The translations under genes and the position numbers were made by a program. A stretch of DNA of 64,000 bases from Curvularia sp. ZM96 (Eukaryota; Ascomycota; Dothideomycetes; Pleosporales; Pleosporaceae), in contig JAJGBQ010000001.1 of the NCBI GenBank assembly GCA_022457065.1, positions 4,092,001-4,156,000 on the forward strand, given 5' to 3'. This document shows, piece after piece, positions 31,464-41,131 of this stretch (position 1 is its first letter; every line of letters starts with the position of its first letter). Below the pieces are notes generated by a model. It saw only the letters and a list, made by a program, of their open reading frames with translations. It made no database searches and was not told the origin of the DNA.

Positions 31464-32566
31464 TCACGAACTACTTCTTAAGTCGCAGTCCTCTTTACCA
31501 TCAATAGACTTAATGAATCTCTCCTTATCATGTTTCTTGCCAATATGATTCTGTTCCATCTTCCTCAAATCAAGAACAATATGACCAAGGCGGACCACAA
31601 AGTCATAGGAGCCCTTCTTACCGCTAGCTATCTCAAGCACACGTCTAGCAGCATTGCAAATTTTGACCAGCTGAATGTCGTCAACACTTTCTTCACAGAA
31701 CGTGCTAGGATCATCCATCATCGAAGACGGCAGCAAGCATGGGACGACAGAATCGTTGCGGTTTGGCTACCACGATTCTGCTTGGAGAAGCGTAACATCG
31801 ATGCCCTCATGTTCATCCAGGACTATGTTGGTCGCTTGATGAAGACCGCATTTCTCAGTGCGGATCCTTTCAAACATAGTCTTGTAGTTGACTCCTGCTG
31901 CTTCACAGTTGAGTATATCAAAACCACTGATCTCGATCGCATGGTTCGGCAGAAGGGTGATCCAGACCTCGTCTCTCATTCTGATGTCGTTCAGTGCTTG
32001 AAGCTCGTTCCCAAAGGCGGCCCGAGGTATACCGTAGTCGATAAGCTCTCCCGGCTAGTCGACCTTGAGTTTGTGAAATTGTCAGCGACGGCGAGGAAAT
32101 GTGTAGGCGTATTTGGTCTCGCATTCACTCACATAGGTTCGCTATCCTGCGCCTTAGGTTCTGCTCCCATCAACACTTGCAGTCTTTCCTCCTCTTGTCG
32201 CTCAAGCTCTTTTTGATACCACTTGGCGTAGCCAAATTCAGGCAGCTTCGCCCATGCTGCTGTGTCCTTTCTCTTTTCGCCGCCTCGTGCAATCCACTTG
32301 TTGACGGCAATGATGGCGCCCTTGGACCCAGCACCAACGAAAACATCAAATTTCCTGATCTGTGTCTGATTCCAGTGGGCTGTCAAGATGCCACTAGTGT
32401 CCTTGTAGATGCTGTTAACCAAATTAGCGACCTCTCTTCTGTCCGTTGGGCGCCGAAATTCAGTGTGCACTGGTATAGTCTGGACGACATTTTTCTGCCT
32501 GAGTGCAGACTCTTCGATGTCGTCTGGCCATGCAAATGATCGCATAGGTGAAGCTGTCGGCTCCAC
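31464..32566 (-). pseudogene. Broken gene of an unidentified fungal family
   Basis: Three collinear coding pieces of one apparent protein occur in order. Piece 1 (32566-32130) ends at a GTGAGT donor. Piece 2 (about 32068-31767, containing MRDEVWITLLPNHAIEISGFD) is in a frame that I could not join to piece 1 with any available AG acceptor. Piece 3 (31766-31464, containing GSYDFVVRLGHIVLDLRKM) follows piece 2 in the same frame but behind a TAG at 31767-31769. A single C-to-T on the plus strand (cca to cta, a CpA context) would turn a Trp codon into that stop. The pieces look protein-like but no family name is assigned. It is probably a decayed gene, with repeat-induced point mutation (RIP) as one explanation. 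Confidence 0.6.
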
Positions 32567-34299
32567 GACAGGCTATACTGTTGAATAATCACTATGAGAG
32601 GATGTGTGGGATCTGTTGAGGGATAAGCGAGAGGAGCCCAGTGTAGTGAAGTCGAGATGAACGCAGATCGGGAAAGAGCAAACGGGCAACCTACGCTGGT
32701 ACGTAAGCGTAACGCCTAGTCAAAAGACTTGTAGTAGGTTGAAGCGCTTGCTCAGCTGTTATGAGATCATTCAGTAAGCGCTGGCGAATACACATGAGGT
32801 GATGCGGAGTGGAAAGAGAGTTGAGGTGGAGTCGGGGTAAACACAAGACGGGAAAGAGCAAATGGGCAAAGTTCAGACAAGACAGTTGCGCGCCATCTCG
32901 ACCTGCAGCTCGGCCTCGGTCAAACCAAACAGGTACTCTGCGTGAGAAGCTAGAACGCTCGATAGATGTGCATTTCGTCGCTCGTGAGAGCACACTTGAC
33001 TATGCAGCTCGTCGAGCTTAGAAGGAAGTAAAAAAGTCAACCTGAGAGTGAACAGAGACGCCAGGTACGTTTAAGATGATTATCTAAGGATGAAAAAGCA
33101 CTTGAAGGATTCCAAGGCGAGATTTTGACGATACAGTGATCCCAATTTGCACTCTGAAAAGACATTCGAGAAACAACCTGTGAGACGGCGAGCTGAATGC
33201 ACATTCCAAAGATGCCCGCCCTAGAGTAGGAACCGTCTAACAGACTAAGAGAAAGTGAACATCAACGTTTGTGAACTAAGATATGCTGATTTGTGGTAAT
33301 CATTGACCTTCAATTGAGGCAAGGCAGAACCTGGTCTCTTGTGATAGACGTTCAGTCATCGAGCAGTACGGCGTCCTGACACGCAAAGTCATCGATATCT
33401 GGCCACGTGTCGTTGTCAAGTCAGCTTGCAGATGGATTGCATGCAACAATAGACTAGGTAGCATTGATGCGTCTTGGATGAGGGATGACGAACTGATCGA
33501 CGGATGTTGCTCGAATGCCAAGACGCGGAGGTGCGAGCGAGAACTCCGCGACTTTCTAGACATCAACCATCACGCTCCACATCGCTGTACAGGAGTTGTC
33601 ACCCGTCGGAAGTCGGTCATTGGGCTCCGGCGGTAACAATGTAAGCCATCTCACTATAGTTAGTCGACTGTCGTGCTGAGAGGCTGTGCTTCTGGCAGCA
33701 GTGTCGAAACGTGCATACTTCCCAATACGGAGTACTATTACTGTATCGTTTCAACATCTCCACAGTTAAGCCGAGTACACAGATCAGCATACGCACAAAC
33801 GCATGTACGCCTACACAAAATACAGTTCCCACGTCAGCCGTATCGTGCGTGTCAACCACACGAAAACTTGCACTAGCCACAATATCAAGGGTTGCGAGAT
33901 GTCGTCAACAGAAGCTTTTACCCGCTAGTACCGGGTCTCACGCCATCATAATTCATAGGGATATTTCGGCTGGGATGGGACACTCTATAGCCTTAGGCAA
34001 GAGCCCTAACGATAGCTTTAATTCTCGACGTCTGTCTTGCCTGCACAGCCGCCTCAACGCAAATTTCGATGTGTTATCAATCGGATTCAAAAATACTTCA
34101 ATGTGCAATGCGAGACATATGGGCGCAATTGCAGCTGAGGCCGCCCGTGCTGTGGCATCGACAAAGGTATATGAGTGCTACGCAACAACACTTCACCTCT
34201 ATCAGCTCACCAACAACACTCCCAAATTACTAGCAATCCAACACTTCAACAATTTATCCCCCCACGTCTCCACCAAGTTCCAACACAAGCACTACCAAA
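32567..34299. other. Gene-poor stretch with a degenerate direct repeat
   Basis: About 1.7 kb without a supported gene. It holds a 20-bp direct repeat with one C/T difference (see separate entry) and many short frames. The last 100 bp are AC/CT-rich and are the leader of the secreted-protein gene at 34.3 kb. Confidence 0.4.
32670..32869. repeat. Degenerate direct repeat, 180 bp apart
   Basis: gggaaagagcaaacgggcaa (32670-32689) recurs at 32850-32869 with a single C-to-T change. The flanking 20-25 bp are also similar, suggesting an old tandem duplication. Confidence 0.6.
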
Positions 34300-34854
34300 A
34301 TGCACGCCTCCACCCTACTAATCCTATCTCCCCTGCTCGCCGGCATCCTCGCTCTCCCCCAAAAACGCCAAACCCCCTCAGCAGACGACGTCACCGCCGC
34401 CATCAACGCCTGGCTCAACGATGTCGTTATCGTCAACACTTTCCTCAATAACCCAACAGACCCATCCCTTGCCACTGTCTCCCTTGAAACTAATACGATC
34501 CAAACCGCCGCCGGTTTCACTGAGAACATCGCGAACGACGAGCCCGTCCAACTTGGTATCCTTTCCTCGCTGCCCGGCCTGTCCGACAACGCCTTACGAA
34601 GCATCAATAATCTGCAGGGCGTGTTTGGCAATGTGCCGAGTGCGCTGGAGAACATTGTTGAGAATGGGCACGATGCGACGCGGGTCGCGATTGATATTCA
34701 GTTGATCAATCTGACTAGGTGTTGCAATGTGCTACCGGATTTGGATGTACTTTGGACGGAGGCAGCGAGGGTTTCGGGCGCCACGTTCACGGTTCCGTCG
34801 GTCCCACGGCCGCAGGCTTGTCTCGATGGGAGCATTGATTGTTCGGGGGATTGA
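34300..34854 (+). CDS. Small secreted protein of unknown function
   Basis: A single exon encodes 184 aa. The signal peptide MHASTLLILSPLLAGILALP is followed by a QKR dibasic site at about residue 23, so Kex2 could trim a short propeptide. The mature part is Ala/Asn/Asp-rich and helical (DVTAAINAWLNDVVIVNTFLN). Its four cysteines are two adjacent ones in TRCCNVLPDLDVLW and two near the C-terminus (QACLDG and DCSGD). No enzyme motif is seen. The pattern resembles abundant secreted hypothetical proteins of ascomycetes, but no family name can be assigned. The clean coding sequence and signal peptide support a real gene. Confidence 0.85.
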   Translation: MHASTLLILSPLLAGILALPQKRQTPSADDVTAAINAWLNDVVIVNTFLNNPTDPSLATVSLETNTIQTAAGFTENIANDEPVQLGILSSLPGLSDNALRSINNLQGVFGNVPSALENIVENGHDATRVAIDIQLINLTRCCNVLPDLDVLWTEAARVSGATFTVPSVPRPQACLDGSIDCSGD

Positions 34855-35133
34855 TTGCTCGGGGGTGTAAGTGAGGGTTATAGCCGTGACTGGGGCTGTT
34901 GATTGTGGAAGGATCGGGACGGGGCGAGGGCGAGTCTCGGAGGTTATGCTCACGACGCTCTTTTATATCATTTATATTACTTCTATTTTTTGCACTGTTA
35001 GGGGTTTTACATAGGGCGAATGGGAGGGACTGTGTGTCAGGCCCAAGCATCCACTGTACTGGAGATAGAAAGAATTTTTGATCGCTACCTCCGCATTTGC
35101 TTAATTGCCATCAAGCTTTACTCGTCTAGTCTT

Positions 35134-36858
35134 TCATTGGGCTAACTGTTCTACTCTTCGCAAATATTCTTCTCCAATACTCCACCTCCTAGCAAACCAC
35201 CTCATGATCTTCCGAAACCCTTCCAGATCTTCTTCTGATACAATGTCTTCATCATCCTTTCTTGTCTCCAATACCGCGATCGCTCCTCTAAGCACTGCGC
35301 AAATCGCTGCAAAAGGAACTTGTATAATCTCCGTCTCCACTCTGATGATCTCAATGGCTACACGAAGCATTTTCCAAGCCATGATACGTGACGCTTGAAG
35401 TGCTACAGCGACGAAGGGGATATGAGGGTCCGACATGTTTTGAGCTGCATAAAACCGGGTTTCGGTGACTTGAAGCAGGATGTGGGAACTACAACACGTA
35501 AGCGTACGTGCACGGTTTAACGCGTTGATTCTGGATCATGGAGAGATAGAAAAGGTGTGCCAAAAGTTGAAACTTACCAAACCAGCATAGGGTACGAAGC
35601 GCAATGCAACCATGTGCTTGGCGCCGGCCCCCCATCCAGCATACCAATAACTTCATGAACTGCTTTATTCACATGCTCATACGGCTCCCTGGGCGAGAGG
35701 TTATGGTTCCGTGCGTGAATGTACGCTGACACACGACCTGATGCAATAGAAACCAGAGTACGGAAGAAGATTTTCCGGGGGCTATTAGCATACTCGAATA
35801 GTACAGTGGGTGGCATGGAGCCCAGACTTGCAGCGAGAGAGGTAGGAATGGGATGATCAGGAGATATCACCAATGGCAGATGGTGCGTAAGTACCATAAG
35901 GTGATTCACTCTAGGGCTGGTAAGACTGATCGGACTAGAGCTTTCATGAGTTTAAGGAATTAAACAAACTTACCGATCAAGTCTGAGTAGGCTTGACTTC
36001 AGCCGCTTGAGCATATGTGGTTGCTTATCAACGCAGACTGGGAACGTTTCAAAATCCAAGTTTTGCATCATAATGGTACAACTCGACACTGTTAAGTCTG
36101 CCTGCGTTTGTAGGCCGTGGCTCACTTCGTAGATGGCGATCAGCATACCGATCTGCACAGCTTCTAGTCTCATCCCAAAGTCGATCTGGAGGGAGGCGTA
36201 TATGTGCTTCATTGCGCGGTAGAGTTCTGTCGTACCCATACTATTCTGATGTATACATGGCCTCTGCGTTAGAAACCATATGCATAATGCGAATAGCGGC
36301 TGTCTCTCCCAATGCTTGGACAGATCGTTCTCACTATCCTGCAGCATTTTCTCGTCCAGAACTGGACACCATTGGTGTATGCCCGTTCTAAATTCCTTCA
36401 AGGCAAGTGATAAGTCGAATCCGGCCAAATCCAAGATCCCTTGAATAATGTTCCAAAGCTTTACTGTATGTAAGAGTTCAGATACGAACGGATCGGTACA
36501 TACTGAAATCTTTTGCAGGAGCTCAATCATCCCGCGGGACGACAGGTGCGCCTGCGAACACGATTCGCAAGTAGAAACTAGCGGTTCTGACTCATAACTC
36601 GCCCGTTGGGGAGGCCTGTGAGGAGAGTAATCGCAGTTTTGATTCGAGCTATACGAAGCTCATCCGTCAGTTGTTGCTCACAAAGCCAGGCTATCATGCT
36701 TAATGACAATGCTCGCGAGAAGAGTATTTGACTGACCCGACACACCTGTTACATCTTGGTAAACTCCGGTCACACTTCTGCTTCCTATTCCGGCAATAGG
36801 AACATGTGTTTGCTGCCCTGTGCGTAAAAGTAATCAACTCGTGCACACGGTTTTCCAT
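35134..36858 (-). CDS. Zn2Cys6 fungal transcription factor
   Basis: Four exons (36737-36858, 35974-36648, 35578-35934, 35134-35488) join to 502 aa. The zinc cluster is split by the first intron: CSYCRNRKQKCDRSLPRCNRC plus VGSNQNC, giving the exact C-x2-C-x6-C-x6-C-x2-C-x6-C spacing. To obtain it the first intron must use the donor GTCAGT at 36736 and the acceptor TATAG. The rest is helical with the look of the fungal-specific regulatory region (FALCIWFLTQRPC, RLEAVQIGMLIAIYEVSHGL, KIMRWFARRWSIGEEYL). It is divergent from the old-yellow-enzyme gene with 538 bp between starts, so it may regulate that gene. A related role in the RiPP cluster is possible but has no direct support. Confidence 0.85.
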
Positions 36859-37396
36859 GGATAGTTTCGGCAGATATGTTGCTATGACAAGAGCGGCTGA
36901 TGCATACTGGTTGCAGTAGTGTCTGATGCACCAAGAAATTTACTTGGTGATTAGTAATAAGAATGCTTGTGGGTCGCAATCCCACTCTCAACATGGTATG
37001 ACGTACTGCCCAAGAAAAGCCGATATGATACGTTAACTGGTCACTCTGGTCGCTTAGTATCGAACACGTCAGCCAAGCGCTTGGCGCTGCGCGCACATAA
37101 TTGCGCAAGTTGCTTACTTAGCATTCGTGCCACATTCAAGCACGAGAAATGGCAATGTTGTATAGCTACAGCCAAGTCATTTTACATAGTGTTTGACTTG
37201 ATTAGTTATCGTGAACCAACACACCATTAGGCTTACTACACAGTAGTTTATGACATATCATGAACAATGCCAAAATAGGATGCTACTCTAACCTACATAT
37301 ACGCCTACAGAGAAGCAAACATGATATCTACATCCCTCAGATACATATCGACAGTTGAGCGTGAAGCATTTCTCAAGATGCATTCACACCACCACC
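36859..37396. other. Divergent promoter region, Zn2Cys6 / OYE
   Basis: 538 bp between divergent starts. No gene was seen. It presumably carries promoters for both flanking genes. No CGG-N-CCG pair was picked out by eye. Confidence 0.4.
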
Positions 37397-38542
37397 ATGT
37401 CAGAATCGCGTTTGTTTCAGCCAGTCAAAATCGGCAAAGTCTTGCTGAAACAACGCGTTGCAATGTCCCCGCTGACACGCTATCGCGCCGACGACTTTGG
37501 CGTGCTGCTTCCCATGGCCAAGGAGTACTACTCCCAGAGAGCCTCCTCACCTGGAACATTGATTATCACAGAAGCTACTTACATTTCGAAACAAGATAGC
37601 GGTTATCGGAATGCTCCTGGCATATATTCACAAGCACAGATTGGTGCCTGGAGACAGGTTGTGGATGCCGTACATGCGAAAGGTTCATATATCTTTTTGC
37701 AACTATGGTCCCTTGGTCGCGTAGTCGACAAGGCGTATGCTGAGAAAGAAGGAATCATCGTCAAATCTTCTAGCGCGGTGCCGTTGACTGTAGGATCTGA
37801 TCAGTCTGAAGCTGAGCCTGCCATTCCAAAAGAGATGACCGTCCGGGATATTGAGGAAACAATCGGCAATTACGCACAAGCTGCAAGGAATGCAATGGAG
37901 GCTGGATTTGACGGCGTCGAGATTCACGGTGCGAACAGTTACCTGATTGATCAGTTTATTCAAGATACTGTTAACCAAAGGACCGATTCATATGGGGGCA
38001 GTTATGAGAACCGATCCCGATTTGCGGTTGAGGTCGCCACAGCTGTGGCAAATGCAATTGGTGCTGAGCGTGTTGGAATTCGACTTAGTCCATTCTCCAC
38101 ATACCAAGGCATGAAAATGGACAGTCACAAGATTATTCCGCAGTTTTCCAATCTGATCGAGAAGCTTAGCAAGCTCAATCTTGCTTACCTCCACCTCATT
38201 GAATCACGCGTAGCAGGAAACGCAGACATCGAAGCTGACGAGAGCCTGCAACCCCTGGTCAAGCTTTGGCCAGGTCCAATCCTTCTCGCTGGTGGTTTTA
38301 CTCCAGAGCGGGCCAAGCAAGCCGTCGACCATGATTTCAGGGACCGCCATAACGTCGTCATTGTATTTGGACGCTATTTCCTCTCCACGCCAGATCTTGT
38401 ATTCAGACTGAGACATGGTATATCTTTCAACCACTACAACCGAGACACATTTTATAAGGTTGGTAGCAAATCTGGTTATACAGACTACCCGTTCTCGAAA
38501 GAGTTCTTGAAAAGTGTCCCAGCGGTTCAGCCACAAGCATGA
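37397..38542 (+). CDS. Old yellow enzyme, NADH:flavin oxidoreductase
   Basis: A single exon encodes 381 aa, the usual length. It begins MSESRLFQPVKIGKVLLKQRVAMSPLTR, the FMN-binding start of the family. It contains a pocket FLQLWSLGR, the substrate/FMN histidine and asparagine in EIHGANSYLIDQF, then QRTDSYGGSYENRSRF, and the phosphate-binding LLAGGF and VVIVFGRYFLSTPDLV. These enzymes reduce activated C=C bonds with NAD(P)H. Fungal members occur in ergot-alkaloid and oxylipin chemistry. The ATG at 37397 was preferred over an upstream in-frame ATG because the next residues match the family N-terminus. It is divergent from a Zn2Cys6 regulator and convergent with a GH43 gene. Confidence 0.93.
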   Translation: MSESRLFQPVKIGKVLLKQRVAMSPLTRYRADDFGVLLPMAKEYYSQRASSPGTLIITEATYISKQDSGYRNAPGIYSQAQIGAWRQVVDAVHAKGSYIFLQLWSLGRVVDKAYAEKEGIIVKSSSAVPLTVGSDQSEAEPAIPKEMTVRDIEETIGNYAQAARNAMEAGFDGVEIHGANSYLIDQFIQDTVNQRTDSYGGSYENRSRFAVEVATAVANAIGAERVGIRLSPFSTYQGMKMDSHKIIPQFSNLIEKLSKLNLAYLHLIESRVAGNADIEADESLQPLVKLWPGPILLAGGFTPERAKQAVDHDFRDRHNVVIVFGRYFLSTPDLVFRLRHGISFNHYNRDTFYKVGSKSGYTDYPFSKEFLKSVPAVQPQA

Positions 38543-38790
38543 TTCTCGTGCTGTGTTAGTTAGTCTAATAGATTTGTAGAGCTAATGAGTCCTCTTAATA
38601 TAATTCTCTTTTATTTAAGGGTTCCCAGCTCCAACAAAACTTAATTTGAACATTGATCACGATGTTTAGTTTGCAACGAGGATGAACAACAAATAAGAAG
38701 CCAGTCGCCCAGTAATTCTAGATTCGGTCTATTCTTTCTTGTGAACTCAGATTTAATCTAATCTAGTACCTCTAGTGCTATAAATCAAGC

Positions 38791-39951
38791 CTATGGGCTG
38801 ACAACTGGCTGCGGCTGAGCAAGCTCAAACGTGCCATTCTGGAACAAAAGCTTCCTAACTTTCGTGTTGCGCAGATCATCTCTGCCACTGACCGAAGCAT
38901 CAGCATAGTAGAGAAGCCAATCACCCTTGAACTTGACAATCGACTCGTGAGTAGTCCATCCCTTGACCGGCTGAAGGAGCGTATTCTTCCAGTAAAAGGG
39001 ACCATCCGGCTTCTTTCCAATCGCGATTTCAACAGTGTGTGAGGTGCCGGTTGAGTACTGGAGAATGTAGAGATCGCCAACCTTGTTCAGGGATGGGCCC
39101 TCGAAGAAGCGGCGCGGGCTGTCTGCCTGCATGACCTTGCCGTCCTTGTCGTAGATTACGAGTTCCTTGGGCTCAGTAGCAAGAGCAGTGAGGTTGGCAG
39201 AGAGCTTGGCAAATCGAGGTCCAATGGCCGGGCCAGACGAGGGAGAAATGTTACCGAATAGAGAGGTGTTCTTCAATAGTGTTAGCTATATCACGACGGC
39301 TGAACAGCGAAACAGCTAAGTAGTGGAAGAGAGCTCACCAAGGTATTGTTGGTCCATGCTTGAAGCTGACCACCCCACAGTCCACCAAAGACCATGTAGT
39401 AGTTGCCGTTATCATTCAAGATCGTGGGATCGATGCTGTAAGTGCCAGGGATAGGGTTTGGCTCTGCCTTGAATTTTCCGTCCGGTTTGTTGGATTTAGC
39501 CACTCCAATCCTGAAGACGTCATCCTTATCCTTGGCTGGGAAGTAGAGAAAGTACTCCCCGTTCTTCTCAGTCGCATCGGGAGCCCAGAGTTGCTGCGTC
39601 GCCCACGGAATATCTACAAGATCGAGAAGCTAGTGTCTCGTCAGAAACAAGATGTCCAAGAGAATTCAGATATGAACGGCGTAGTACCTTGGGTCCGACT
39701 GTAGCAGGCTTGGTGTAGTCGGTCTGAGTAAGCACGTAGTAGTCTTTCATGTCATATTGCTGTATTCTCCGTTAGTTTGCGACAAGGCAGTTACTAGTTT
39801 ACAAACTAACCACAGGGGGCTGTCTGGTCGAGTTCCAGTCGTGCGATCCGTAGATGTATACAGTGTTGGGATCATGTTTCCACACGTGGGCTGCAGGATC
39901 GCACTGGTGGAAAGCGCTGATAACCGGGGGGTCGTAAGCTTGAACAGACAT
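38791..39951 (-). CDS. Glycoside hydrolase family 43
   Basis: Four exons (39811-39951, 39688-39759, 39339-39629, 38791-39270) give 327 aa. The start MSVQAYDPPVISAFHQCDPAAHVW contains the family's N-terminal catalytic-base region (DPAAHVW). Five-bladed propeller segments follow: GSHDWNS, QLWAPDATEKNGEYFLYFPA, the SIDPTILNDNGNYYMVFGG blade, and a FFEGPSLNKVGDLYILQYS blade whose Glu would be the acid. There is no signal peptide, so the enzyme may be intracellular. GH43 members act on arabinan or xylan side chains, and the exact substrate cannot be read from sequence. An upstream in-frame ATG would add about 37 residues but has no family support. Confidence 0.9.
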
Positions 39952-41131
39952 GTCGGACAATGTCGAACTAGTCACTGAGGATAAGGCTTTGGTCTGCGAC
40001 GCTTGTTGTCGTGTTGAGTGAGAGCTGGATGGACCTGGTGTCTTCACGGTGCGGGCACACAAGCTTTAAACGTCTTCATTGTGTGGCTTGCCTCACCCAT
40101 CCTAGTACAGGCGTTGTTGTTCTAGCAGCCGATCTTTAGGCTAATATTAAGGGAATGAACCATATGGGAACTTTAAAAATGGTCTACTTTCCCTATGTAA
40201 GGGACTTAAGATGAGAGGAGTGAGATTGTACCATCATGCGGCCAGGTACAAGCATAAGCACCGAAATACGAGTACTGCGGTCCGATTACAACAGCCCATC
40301 CTCCAGGATACATGCATTACAAGAGCCGTGTCATACATGAGATTGGAATGATGACAGGAACATGTCTCGAAACAAACATGCTAGTCTCGAGAAGGGAGTC
40401 AGGTGGAGCATTCTAGCGGTGGGTTTGGTGGCGATCGAAGTAGGTAAGCCCAATCGGATGGCTTAGTTTTGTTAGATACACATTACTAAGCTGCCTGCCC
40501 AGGGGCTCTTCCGTTCCCGCGGAGTCCTGCTGTGGACTCAAATGACCCTCTCATGAACGCCTACCATCCAAACTGTGTTGAGTGGCGCCGCACCGGGTCA
40601 ACCGGGTGAACAGGGTAGATGGTTAACGAAAGTATACGCCCGCTACTGCATCTAGTAAGTCTATGTAAACTCTGTAATATTGCATATGTTGGTTACTATC
40701 ATCTTTCCGTGCAGAGAAACGACCGATTATGCGCATGTTCACTGAAAGCGATTTATGGCATGTATCCAGACTTGGCAGCGAATGCCGAGCGATGGATGAC
40801 GAGGCCTTAACATGTGCCGAGGAGCACATGTGTGGCGGGAGCGGGAACGGGTAAATCCCAAGCCGACTTGTCACCCTACATCCGCATCCGGAATTCATCG
40901 CCTTGAATACATACTGATGCTGACGACTCTGCCGCCATGGCGCAACGCTAGGTTCAAGACTACGGTTCTATGCACGGAACCCGCGGGTGCGGACTTACGG
41001 AGTAGGTGTGGATACTAGGTATTCGCCACGTCGTACCATTTGACTACATGACGGGCTTACTCTTGTTTTGTTTGTAATTCTTAGTGACCAGATAACAAAT
41101 ATGCAAATTCGGTGAGCAGGTAGTAAAAGCA
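39952..41131. other. Gene-poor stretch
   Basis: About 1.2 kb between the GH43 start and a decayed gene. Short frames only, and no domain, repeat or RNA gene recognised. Confidence 0.4.

Noticed and set aside
31530..32216. 228-codon frame on the plus strand
   Set aside because: It is antisense to the collinear protein-like pieces of the broken minus-strand gene, which have the better coding character.
33711..34451. 246-codon open frame on the plus strand
   Set aside because: No domain, signal peptide or splice pattern. It overlaps the leader of the clear secreted-protein gene at 34300 in another frame and ends in Arg/His-rich sequence typical of a shadow frame.
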